Shown piece by piece: positions 56,471-64,000 of a stretch of 64,000 nucleotides of DNA (positions are counted from its first letter, which is position 1; the number at the start of each line of letters is the position of its first letter). Source of the stretch: Isochrysis galbana (lineage: Eukaryota > Haptophyta > Isochrysidales > Isochrysidaceae); assembly GCA_018136815.1 (NCBI GenBank), contig CM030933.1, forward strand, positions 4,144,341 to 4,208,340, given 5' to 3'. The translations under genes and the position numbers were made by a program. Under the pieces are notes generated by a model that did no database searches, was not told the origin of the DNA, and saw only the letters and a program-made list of their open reading frames with translations.

Positions 56471-57874
56471 TTAAGAAGTTTTAAATCGCGGGCCTGACTT
56501 ACTTGTCGACGGAGACACAACGGGAACAGCCTCCGTCATATTGCCACGGCTTGTGCAACGGATCAAGGTGGTCGGCTTGCGACTTCTACGTCGCAGTCGA
56601 ATGATCCAATCTAGAAAAGCGCTAGGCCACGGGCGCCGCACATCCACCGCTGTCAGTGTTGCCGCTTCACTCGCCAGGATCAGGTCCACCAAACCAAGGG
56701 AGCCAGGGTCACAATGCCCCCCCCCAAGGCCCTGCGGTAGCAGTCCGAGCGTCGTGTCCATCGTCGACGAGCTGTTCGGCAAGTAGTCGCAGCCAAAGGC
56801 GATCCCGCTGTGCATGTACCAGCGCAAAATGTCAGTGGCCGCAGGCAACAGACAACGCTTCATGTAGGCATGCCGGCGGTGCGTCGCCCCATCTTGGTTG
56901 AGTGCAGTGAGTGTTGCAATATCCGAGGCGATAATAGTTGATCGAGAGTTTAAGGGGCGCATGTCGCCTGTGTGAGCGGTCAGACGTGCCAAGCAGCGTG
57001 TAAGCTGCGAGCGGCACTCGATAGCATGGTGACCGATATGTGAAAGATAGAGCTCGTGTGCCACATGATTCGAGCGCAGCTGCACCGCTTGGTGTTCGCC
57101 TGCGCAATGCAAGTGGGGGGAGTAGGCTGTGACCGGGGAGATGGTCCTAGCCTCTCGCAACTCAGTGTACAGACGTCTGCGCGCAGCTCCTTGGCACCAC
57201 ACACCTGGGACGACGCCGTTGGCCCCAAGGAATGCATGAGCTACTTGTCGGAGGGAGGCTGCTGGCACCACAATCCTGTCCCTCAAGGCGAGCGAGGAGG
57301 TCACCAAAGGCAACGAGTCGTCGTGTCTTCTCCAGTTGACTAGCATGACAGCTGAGTATCGGCCGAGCACGTCGAGGCCCCCGCGGCGGATCGAGCGGCG
57401 GAGCGTCTTACTCGACAGGCAGGTCACCGGCCAGCCCTCCGTCAGCCTCGCATAGCTCCCTTGTAACTCCTTGCGGACTCGCGCGACACAGCTTTGCGGG
57501 CATCGCGCCAGCCCGCTCCGGTTGGCGATGCCCGCACGACATGCGAGCGGGAAGTCGGACCAGACGAGTATCACAGCAGTACGCCGTGCGCGCGGCGTTG
57601 TCACCACGTGCTCCGCCCACGCACGCCCACTCAGCAGCCGTTGCGGCTCCAGCGCTGCCACAAGAGGAGCCAGCTCAAAGTATGCTGAGAGTGGCAGAGC
57701 GTGCGGCAGGTTGAGGCTCTCGGGCACAAGCTCGCTCGAGAGTGCAGCGGGCTGGACGAGGTCGAAGTGGGCGGCGCGGCACAGCGCGATCACCGCGCTC
57801 AGCGCGATCGACGACCCAGCCAGCTTCTCCCAGAAGTCGCCGACTAGCAGAGCGCGGCCGCCCGACCGCCACAT
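56471..57874 (-). CDS. protein O-fucosyltransferase-like glycosyltransferase
   Basis: 467 residues, apparently one exon. The N-terminal GRALLVGDFWEKLAGSSIALSAVIALCRAA resembles the O-FucT opening in which a helix follows the first strand. LPLSAYFELAPLVAALEPQRLLS matches the SxxFD...L segment. RYSAVMLVNWRRHD sits where the family has its Arg-containing substrate loop. The C-terminal DPGSLGLVDLILASEAATLTAVDVRRPWPSAFLDWIIRLRRR has the D...(G/S)..D......A.......SSF...I...R pattern of the GDP-fucose site. No signal anchor precedes the domain, so an upstream exon may be missing. The last ten codons overlap a LINE-tail-like sequence, so the original C terminus may be altered. Family moderately supported; donor sugar unproven. 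Confidence 0.5.
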   Translation of the reverse strand: MWRSGGRALLVGDFWEKLAGSSIALSAVIALCRAAHFDLVQPAALSSELVPESLNLPHALPLSAYFELAPLVAALEPQRLLSGRAWAEHVVTTPRARRTAVILVWSDFPLACRAGIANRSGLARCPQSCVARVRKELQGSYARLTEGWPVTCLSSKTLRRSIRRGGLDVLGRYSAVMLVNWRRHDDSLPLVTSSLALRDRIVVPAASLRQVAHAFLGANGVVPGVWCQGAARRRLYTELREARTISPVTAYSPHLHCAGEHQAVQLRSNHVAHELYLSHIGHHAIECRSQLTRCLARLTAHTGDMRPLNSRSTIIASDIATLTALNQDGATHRRHAYMKRCLLPAATDILRWYMHSGIAFGCDYLPNSSSTMDTTLGLLPQGLGGGHCDPGSLGLVDLILASEAATLTAVDVRRPWPSAFLDWIIRLRRRSRKPTTLIRCTSRGNMTEAVPVVSPSTSKSGPRFKTS

Positions 57875-58181
57875 TACCAGTCAGCGCATCCCCGCCAGTC
57901 TCTCTTCTCCCGTCCTGTGAGGGAGTCAGAGTTTTCTTGTTGGGGTACGGTCGCGTTCCGTCGGAACGTGGGATCGAGCCATCAAATGTCCATTATTATA
58001 TCGTTTTGGCAAACCATGGTCATGGGGGTCTGTAACACCCTTTGGTGCGGGGGGCGATGGCGATGATGGATCCGCGTGTGGGTCTGTAACACCCTCAAGA
58101 CCGAGCGTGCCACCTACCTAGGACCCACCACACTATTCACCGCTCACGAGTCACGTGTGGTCATCTAGAGGTCGTTTGCCT

Positions 58182-58626
58182 TCATTTGGTACCCCTCGTT
58201 TCCAAATACGCGATGCGTCGGTATAAAAGAAATCCCCTCCTGGTGGGGACTCTCACCCTACCATGAGCCCCCCTCCCCCCCCCCCCCGCGAGCACCCCCA
58301 AGAAGAGGCCCAGGAGCACCCCGTACGCGACGATAACGGCGTCGCCTTGGCTCGGCATGAGGGCGCGCCCCGAGAGGGCCTGGTAGACGCCCACGGCGAG
58401 CATGGCGTAGCCCGTCCCCTTGTGCGCGACCCGCCACACGGCGCGGCGTGTGGTGCGGGCGGCGGGCGGGCCGCGCACGAGCGCGTTGAGCGGCTGCAGC
58501 AGGGCGAGGGCGAGGGCGAAGGCGACGGCCCCGAGCGTATGATGGGGGTGCGAGAAGTGGCGCCCTCGGGGCACCCACGCGACGGCGAGCGCGACGCCGG
58601 CGGCGGCCACCGCAAAGCCCGCTTAC
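58182..58626 (-). CDS. cytochrome b561-like transmembrane fragment
   Basis: Minus-strand exon starting after a CTCTCGCAG acceptor. It has three hydrophobic helices: FAVAAAGVALAVAWVP, the HTLGAVAFALALALLQPLNALVRG helix with the HxxLG...LQPLNALVR pattern, and RVAHKGTGYAMLAVGVYQALSG with its His, then VIVAYGVLLGLFLGVLAG. These are helices 3-5 of the b561/ferric reductase fold, with the haem-ligand histidines. An upstream piece ending LWLRVHRVV (about 58740) may be the preceding exon. The last residues (AYLETRGTK) are encoded by the core motif, so the 3' end has been replaced. It is probably a captured host gene fragment. Confidence 0.55.
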
Positions 58627-59042
58627 CTGCGAGAGCGGGGGGGGGGGGTGCCTTGTTTCGTGGGAGGGAGGGCCGATGGGGGGGGGGGGGAGGAGGGAGG
58701 GCCGATGGGGGGGGGAGGAGGGAGAAACACACCACGCGATGCACACGGAGCCAGAGGCCGCCGGTGAGCCGGGAGCCCACATGGCCGTGCGGCACCGCCG
58801 GGTGGAGGCGGCGGCGCTCCTCTTCCGCGCGGAGTCGATCGTCGACAAAGAGCTCCTCGACGGCACGGGTCGGCGAGCCGTCGACTCTACGCCCCTCACG
58901 CGGCAAGGGGTCACAGAGTGGGGGAAGGGCGAGACCCCCGTATTCGGAATCTGACAACTTTCCGCGTGAGGGGGTAGGGGGGGGAAACCAATAACTTTCT
59001 CGGGGCGCTGCACCACTCGGCGGGGAAGGCTGCAGCATTGCG

Positions 59043-59082
59043 TATTGGGAAACGAGGGGTACCAAATGAAGGCAAACGACCT
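59043..59082 (-). repeat. 40-nt core motif, internal copy
   Basis: On the minus strand it reads AGGTCGTTTGCC...AATA with one change (CCCAATA). With 58169-58208 it forms an inverted pair around the b561 fragment. Confidence 0.85.
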
Positions 59083-59600
59083 AGGAGAGAACCGGCGGCA
59101 GGAGAGAGAGAGCCCGAGCTAAACGCGCGCGCTTTTTGCGCGCGCTTTCCACCCCGCGTCAAAAAACAAGCGACCCCCCACCCCCCAAAAAAATGAAGCA
59201 CCCTCAGAACAGTTCCCGTGTCCCGCGGGTTATCTCTTCGAACAGTCAAGTCAAACGGGATCAGCCGCGAAAACAATTCACTCAACCGAATCATTTTTTC
59301 AAACTCTTGCACCAGCACGGCAGCGCACGAGGCGGTCCACAAGCACACCAACGCCACGAAAAAGCCGATGGACCACGTTGTCCCGACGCGAAATCTCACA
59401 CGCGGCGCGGGATATCGGACCCCATGTGCTGAAGTCGCACTCGACTGCGTCAAGGAAGCACGTCCCGCATGTGCACCCGGGCGACAGCATCGCGGTGCTC
59501 TCCCGTGCCTTACGCTGAATGAATGTGAGCGAGGAGGGAGGGAAATCAAGAGCCCTTCCAAACCCGCGACGAAGGCGACGTTCGGGCGGCCCCCGCAGAA

Positions 59601-60872
59601 ATGGTCCGCGGTATGGGCAGCAGGGCGCCCCCCCGGATGGCCCACGGCGGCAGCTGCCTGCGCTCCGACGGCGGCCTGCGCGACCGCCACCAGCTCTACG
59701 AGACGCCGGGGGCCCTCGCCGCCGCGGCCGCGCAGCGGTGCCTCGCCCACGCCGACGCGCTCTGTCCGTCCGGCGGCGCCGTCGTCGTCGATGTCGGCGT
59801 CGGGCGGGGCCGCCTCCTCCAGGCCCTCCGCCGCCTCGCCGACGACAGGCACCGCGTCGTGGGCGTCGAGATACAGTCGGCCGAGGAGCTCGGGGCGCCC
59901 CCCCTCCCGGGCGTGGCCTACGGGCTCGACGCCCTCGACGGCGCGCGCCCCTGGCCCGGCGTGGCGCGAGGCGACCACGTCCTCGTCCTCTCCAACCCCC
60001 CCTTCCGCGCACAGATCGACGTCCTCAACGCGATCGCCCGCCGCGCGGCCGCCGAAGGGTGGGCGAGCCTCCACGTCTTCGCCATCCTGGGCGCCAGCGC
60101 GCGCACGCCCTCCTCCCGCAGCCGCTGCCTGCTCCACCTCCACCACGAGTGGGGCGTGCCGCGCGCGATGTGCTCCTTCGAGGCGAGGGCGCGCCGCGTC
60201 GACGTCTGCTGCGTGCTGCAGCACCTCTCCGCCCTCCCCCCGCTAGTGCTCGACTTCGACGCTTTCCGCTCGTACTGCTTGGAATCGGTCTCGTCGCTGG
60301 AGCTCCGCTTCTCCTTTTACTCGAACGTGGAGTTCCGGCGTGCTCGATGGAAGAGTTACGTGCAGCGCCAGAAAAGCACCGCGCGCCTGCTCAACCGGAT
60401 CGAGGCCCTGCGCCCAAAGTACGACACACGACCCATCTTGGTGGCGTACGGCGCATGGGGACTGAAGGCCGGTACGTCGTCGATCGGCAAGAGGGGGAAC
60501 CCTCCTGCAATCGGCGTGTCGATGGCGCGGTTCATGGCGAAGCGCTTCCGGGTGATTTGGACGCCCGAGTACTTCACGTCCAAGACTTGCCTCGCTTGTG
60601 GCTCCAAATGCGGTCGATGCTCCAAGGTGGAGCGCTCCCGTCCCCTCGACGAGCAGGGGCGAGTTCGGGAGATCCGAGGTCTACGTCAATGCCTGAACCC
60701 ATACTGCGGTCCGAGTGGTCAAGAGAGAGGTATTCTCTTGAACCGAGACCGCATGGGCGCAACCAACATTGGCTGGAATCTCGCGAGAGCCCTCGATGGG
60801 GTTCCGCTCATAGGAGCACCCCCCCCAGGGATCGAAAGGGAGCTGCATGACCTGAACATCGAACTCGAGTAA
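59601..60872 (+). CDS. adenine methyltransferase-type domain fused to C-terminal half of a Fanzor/TnpB-like nuclease
   Basis: One uninterrupted ORF of 423 residues. Residues 30-205 look like a class I methyltransferase: HQLYETPGAL, then motif I VVVDVGVGRGRLL (61-73), an acidic strand end GVE (88-90), and motif IV LSNPPF (130-135), the NPP(F/Y) type of N6-adenine enzymes. From about 217 it turns into the Fanzor pattern. FYSNVEFRRARWKSY and a Lys/Arg helix come first, then VAYGAWG (281-287). EYFTSKTCLAC (323-333) has the RuvC-II-type Glu323 and the TSxxC..C start of the zinc ribbon, with more Cys at 337, 340, 364 and 369. LLNRDRMGATNIG (379-391) carries the final RuvC Asp383. The RuvC-I Asp expected over 100 residues before the TSxxC is not visible; the methyltransferase occupies that place. 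So cleavage activity is doubtful while fold and RNA contacts may persist. No intron is needed. Known: Fanzors are TnpB-related and travel with eukaryotic transposons and large viruses. The fusion's function is unknown. Confidence 0.75.
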   Translation: MVRGMGSRAPPRMAHGGSCLRSDGGLRDRHQLYETPGALAAAAAQRCLAHADALCPSGGAVVVDVGVGRGRLLQALRRLADDRHRVVGVEIQSAEELGAPPLPGVAYGLDALDGARPWPGVARGDHVLVLSNPPFRAQIDVLNAIARRAAAEGWASLHVFAILGASARTPSSRSRCLLHLHHEWGVPRAMCSFEARARRVDVCCVLQHLSALPPLVLDFDAFRSYCLESVSSLELRFSFYSNVEFRRARWKSYVQRQKSTARLLNRIEALRPKYDTRPILVAYGAWGLKAGTSSIGKRGNPPAIGVSMARFMAKRFRVIWTPEYFTSKTCLACGSKCGRCSKVERSRPLDEQGRVREIRGLRQCLNPYCGPSGQERGILLNRDRMGATNIGWNLARALDGVPLIGAPPPGIERELHDLNIELE

Positions 60873-60891
60873 CCAACAAATTCTGAACGAT

Positions 60892-60915
60892 TCCTCTCAC
60901 TGAACAGTGAGAGGA
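60892..60915 (+). promoter_or_regulatory. perfect 11-bp hairpin after the Fanzor-like ORF
   Basis: Arms TCCTCTCACTG and CAGTGAGAGGA with an AA loop, starting 20 bases after the stop codon. In TnpB/Fanzor loci the guide RNA usually covers the 3' end of the ORF and the element's right end, so this stem is a candidate guide-RNA scaffold element or a 3'-end signal. The structure is seen in the sequence; its role is inference. Confidence 0.5.
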
Positions 60916-61094
60916 TCCTTAAGACTCGTAGCGTGTATGTCCATGTGTGTTTGGGTTTGTGTGTGTTTCGTTACGGGTTTTATCTTTTCCGAGCCCCACT
61001 CCAAAGGCGTGAGCTCGACCATACACGGCCCGTCGGTAGACGACCCGCAAGCACAAGACAAGCGCCGTGAAGAAGTCGACCTGAAGGCGATCGG

Positions 61095-61445
61095 GTGGAC
61101 GTGTCAGGAGGGTACGACAGAGTGAACGAGCTCAATGAAGCAGGGAACTCTTTGCTCTTCTACATCGGCGACCTCAAGTACGTCTTCGTGGGCATCGAAG
61201 TGTTCGAATTTGAGGCCGTCGACGAGATCGTCGCATTCGTATCGCCTGTAGGAGCGAACGACTTTCCGTATCCCTACGCCATCGATAAGACCGGTAGGCA
61301 TTACCTCATGCTCGAAAAGAAGCAGGGGTACATTGACCCGTACCACAGCTTTTACGACATCGAAAAGAAGTTCAAGCTGACACACGAGGAGTGCGGTATA
61401 CATCCGATGCACTCATTGAAGACGATCCTTTCAAGACAAGTGTGA
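61095..61445 (+). CDS. ORF A copy 2: conserved ORF of unknown function
   Basis: 116 residues. Homology with copy 1 (37826-38152, minus) starts at YDRVNELNEAGNSLLF; the six codons before it (MDVSGG) are unique to this locus, so the true start may be lost. Compared with copy 1 it keeps AFVSPV after DEIV and differs by a few substitutions. GC is lower than in the neighbouring Fanzor ORF, and it lacks introns. It is followed by 100 bp of shared flank and then the inverted 3' end of ORF B (61549-61604), so ORF B itself is deleted here. Confidence 0.6.
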   Translation: MDVSGGYDRVNELNEAGNSLLFYIGDLKYVFVGIEVFEFEAVDEIVAFVSPVGANDFPYPYAIDKTGRHYLMLEKKQGYIDPYHSFYDIEKKFKLTHEECGIHPMHSLKTILSRQV

Positions 61446-61548
61446 GGAGAGGTCCACGTCATGCGTGACGAGGAGGCCGCTGGAATTTTCATCGAGGGCG
61501 GGGGCACGCACTAGTAACCATGCATCCCCTTGCTCACAGGAGCGCCCT

Positions 61549-61604
61549 CATGGTGAGCTAGGCCCGGTGTCCTAGGACCGAGCTTTTTTGTATTTGATGT
61601 TGCT
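61549..61604 (-). pseudogene. remnant of ORF B (3' end only)
   Basis: Reverse complement of 35803-35858 with one visible mismatch: AGCAACATCAAATACAAAAA and the TCCTAGGACACCGGGCC flank. It shows that ORF B and ORF A are tail-to-tail partners, and that the hAT-like element at 35859 sits between them in the other copy. Confidence 0.85.
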
Positions 61605-61682
61605 CGGCCAGAGTCCCCACGGGAGGGGAAGAAACCCTGAGGGAAAGGAGACCAAATGAAGGCAAGCCGCCTAGACATCTAG

Positions 61683-62397
61683 ATCTGACATTTGGATCTG
61701 GGCCTTGCGCTCATTCTCATTGCTCATGCCCACCACCTCCACCTCGAGGCCATTCTTCGGCCGTCTGCGGGCGATCGGCCGACGAAGAGGCTCCGTGTTT
61801 CTACAATTTGCATGCGCCCCACATTCGCAAATCTGATTTTCTCCCGTGAGCGACCGTCTAATGTGTCATTCGCTCCCAAGACCAAGACCAAGACCCAAGC
61901 AAGCAGTATCAGTATACATAAAAAACATCTTCTGAAGATTCCCCAGCAATATGCAATTTATATGTAGCTATTGGCAATACTATTGGGGCGCGAGCGCAGA
62001 CATAGCCCGAGCGGCCGAGTTGAATGGGGGGCCCATGCGAGTCACGAGCCGGACCGTTCGTTCATTCATCGCAACCGGCAGTCGCCCGCAATGATTCATT
62101 CAATGATCAATGATGCCAGGGGCAACTTTCTCACCTGCATTTGGGCATCGCCAGAAATGACTGTGGCGGTCGCGCTATCCTCTGGCAGGCCGTCATCGCC
62201 ATCGCTACACGCGTAGATTTTGATCTTTCACGTAAACATGAACATGAAAAGCATAAAATTTCTTGTGAGTAGCTTGCCTCCCCCCTCCACTTCTCACTGA
62301 GGAAGAGTGAGTGTCCGGGTCTAATACTGGGCTGGAGCGAAGCCCTTGACCGCTCCAACCCGCCGTACCGCGTTGACCAACAAGCTACGCTCAAGTT
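61683..62397. other. intergenic, no recognisable gene
   Basis: 62195-62310 is a copy of the short repeat also at 50092-50200 and 56130-56215 (CACGTAAACATGAACATGAAAAG, then GAGTAGCTTGCC and a C/T tract). Otherwise I see nothing. Confidence 0.45.
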
Positions 62398-64000
62398 CTA
62401 TGCCTGGCCTCCAATATCGCCAGTGCACATTGCCTTCCCAACAAGGAACCCACTCTCTTTAGGTTCCCCCCCGTACGGATGGTTGTTCCCACCGCCATGT
62501 TGGAACACGTTCGGCAGGCCCGCGTCGACCTCCGAAGGCGGGGGGCATTCGCTGAGTCGTAGGAGGTGCAAGCGGTGGAGGTCAAACTGCGCGATGAAGA
62601 TCGATCGGCCGTCAGCGGAGGCTGCGATGCCGGTCGGGGCACCTCCACCGGGAAGAGCTAGGATTTGCAACGGGGCGCCACCGAGCGTCAGCACCTTGCG
62701 TGGCCAAGGAGCACACAAGTGAGGAAAGTTGAACAGCCACGTTCGCTCAGGCTCAGAGCAGTTGCTAGGACGGGGAGGCAAGTCTGTAGAGCAAATACTG
62801 TGGACTCTGCGGCGCAGCGGTCGCTTCAAGCGGTCCACGCCCTCAACGAGACGATCTGCTATCAAGACTCGCCGCCACCAAGCTCTATGTGGCACAACCG
62901 ACCTGCACGCGCCGTCCCTCAAACTCGGATACAATGAGGCGGGAGTTGGCCACAGCAGTGTCATAAGGTCCGCAGAAGCAGCCTGGCGCTCGGCCCTCGC
63001 CGCCGATGATCCGTGCTGGTTGGAGCACGAATTCAGGGAGAAGGCCATCATGGACGGATGAGCCCGACGGCGCAAATGCGCCACCTCCCATGCTGGGCGC
63101 TCCATAGGGTGCGATGTTGCTCGCCACCGCTCGCGGTGGTGCAAGTGAGCGTTGGCTCAGATCAAAGATCTGCAGCACAATGTGGCAAGGGTGAATGCTG
63201 CACGGGGGAGCTGGGCAATATGGAGATCTGCGCTCAACTAGCATGCATGCAAACAAGTTCGAACCTGCAGCCTATTGTTCCCGCGGTCAGCGACAATCAG
63301 CTCTCCATCATATATGGTCAGTCCCCGCGGATGATCAAGTTCGCCGGGCGCAGGACCGTATCTGCCCCAGCATCGTAGGAGAAATCCGCTACCACAGCCA
63401 TCAACCTCGACAATGCGGTGCATCCGTGAATCAGCAAAGAACACAGATTGGCCGTCTTCTGAGATCGCCAAACCATACCTAATGACGTTTGCACAGGGGA
63501 AAGCCAAGAGTTCGGCTTCGATCCTAACGCATCAAGATGCTGGAGGTGCCACGACCACGAATCAGTTAGATCAGCGACATTAAGTGTGCGCACAGAAGTG
63601 GACCTCGCAAGTCCAGCAGGACAAAGGGCTGGGGTCGGGGCATTGCGCACGGTTGCTTGATGTTCCGGACGTCGCCACACGGTTGCTCAAGCCTGGACGC
63701 ACCCGCACGCGGCGGTGCGGCGCCGGCCTCGAGACTCAGTCTCGCAATGCGGCCGGAGCCGCAGTCCGCGACCAGAAGGTTGCCATCGTCGGGCGCGACA
63801 GCAATCCCCGTTGGCCTGCAGAAGCGCCCGCCGAGTGGGCCGCCCTCCGACCCAAGGCAGCACCTATGCGACAGCTGCTTGGGCTCAAAGACGGACAGTC
63901 GCCCGTTGCCATGTTCGGAGACAATGACGTCACCCGACTGTGCGCCACATTTCTGCCCATCCGCATGGCCAGGTGGCACGACTGTGAGGAAGCAAGGCCA
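62398..64000 (-). CDS. NHL-repeat beta-propeller protein, 5' end outside the window
   Basis: Reading leftwards, blades appear in separate exons. The first visible blade is DVIVSEHGNGRLSVFE...FCRPTGIAVAPDDGNLLVADCGSGRIARL. Next is exon 63478-63265, YGLAISEDGQSVFFADSRMHRIVEV...ELDHPRGLTIYDGELIVADRGNNRLQ. Exon 63169-62903 is IFDLSQ...APGCFCGPYDTAVANSRLIVSEFEGRRVQ. The last, 62694-62398, is VLTLGG...GAPTGIAASADGRSIFIAQFDLHRLHLL. Each has the P.GI.....G...VAD..N.R..V NHL signature, and introns fall at the end of blades (…RLQ|, …RVQ|). NHL propellers bind proteins or RNA; without the N-terminal region no role can be given. Exon bounds near 63500-63600 are uncertain. Confidence 0.8.

Larger units (their letters stand above)
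58169..61675. mobile_element. candidate composite mobile element bounded by inverted core motifs
   Basis: The 40-nt core lies at 58169-58208 (+) and, degraded, at 61647-61672 (-), so the ends are inverted. The 7-nt CATCTAG occurs immediately outside the left end (58162-58168) and 3 nt outside the right core (61676-61682), as a target duplication would. A further core copy (-) at 59043-59082 splits the block. Inside are a cytochrome b561-like fragment, the methyltransferase-Fanzor ORF with its hairpin, ORF A copy 2 and the tail of ORF B. The other ORF B copy also has a core motif just upstream (35138), which links core and module. The grouping is inference. Confidence 0.45.

Noticed and set aside
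58911-60224. 437-codon minus-strand ORF overlapping the Fanzor fusion
   Set aside because: It is the antisense shadow of the methyltransferase part in GC-rich sequence: Arg/Ala/Gly/Glu-rich, with no motif.
59518-60850. Overlapping plus-strand frames (443 and 342 codons) across the methyltransferase region
   Set aside because: Arg/Pro-rich and without motifs. Only the frame from 59601 carries both methyltransferase and Fanzor signatures.

Overview
This is a repeat-rich, visibly GC-rich stretch of nuclear DNA from a eukaryote. Genes have short GT-AG introns (one GC-AG). The proteins point to a photosynthetic protist: a plant-type chloroplast alpha/beta hydrolase, signal-peptide-led proteins that look organelle-targeted, and complex I NDUFA8, NCA2, SUMO and exosome RRP46. 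A haptophyte or stramenopile microalga fits best, but the window holds no marker that settles it. It contains one 100-N assembly gap (8085-8184) and many GA/CT/poly-G tracts.

Layout. 1-354 is the 3' end of an alpha/beta hydrolase. 2022-2734 is a retroposed insertion with a LINE-type tail. 4803-7279 is a five-exon membrane protein with a TIR-like domain. 8185-11047 is a Ty3/gypsy-like Gag and Pol on the minus strand. 12746-13066 is NDUFA8. 14436-15381 is a GNAT-like acetyltransferase. 16175-19716 is a long coiled-coil protein. 20928-21448 is a short hAT-like element. 22193-23284 is a protein built of four NPQ...YW...RG repeats. 27804-30629 is a LINE with a CCCH ORF1 and an internally deleted ORF2. 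31553-32391 is RRP46.

32931-38420 is a graveyard of nested mobile DNA: a second LINE's 3' end, two gypsy fragments, a low-GC ORF pair of unknown, possibly viral, origin, and a 1.8-kb hAT-like element that itself carries a nested retroposon. 39566-40431 is a striking GA/CATG-G minisatellite.

41502-44466 is malic enzyme with an apparent one-base frameshift. 47967-48425 is a small secreted or plastid-type protein. 50518-53047 is NCA2 (six exons). 54521-55080 is SUMO. 56471-57874 is an O-fucosyltransferase-like protein. 62398 to the window end is an NHL beta-propeller protein on the minus strand, cut by the edge.

The most unusual block is 58169-61675. A 40-nt motif that recurs through the window sits at its two ends in inverted orientation, just inside a 7-nt direct repeat. 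Between them lie a cytochrome b561-like fragment, one continuous ORF joining an N6-adenine-type methyltransferase domain to the C-terminal half of a Fanzor/TnpB-like RNA-guided nuclease, a perfect hairpin just after that ORF, and a second copy of the low-GC ORF pair. I read this as a candidate composite mobile element; that reading is inference.

Exon structures were worked out by hand from splice signals, reading-frame continuity and remembered family patterns, not from transcripts or database searches.
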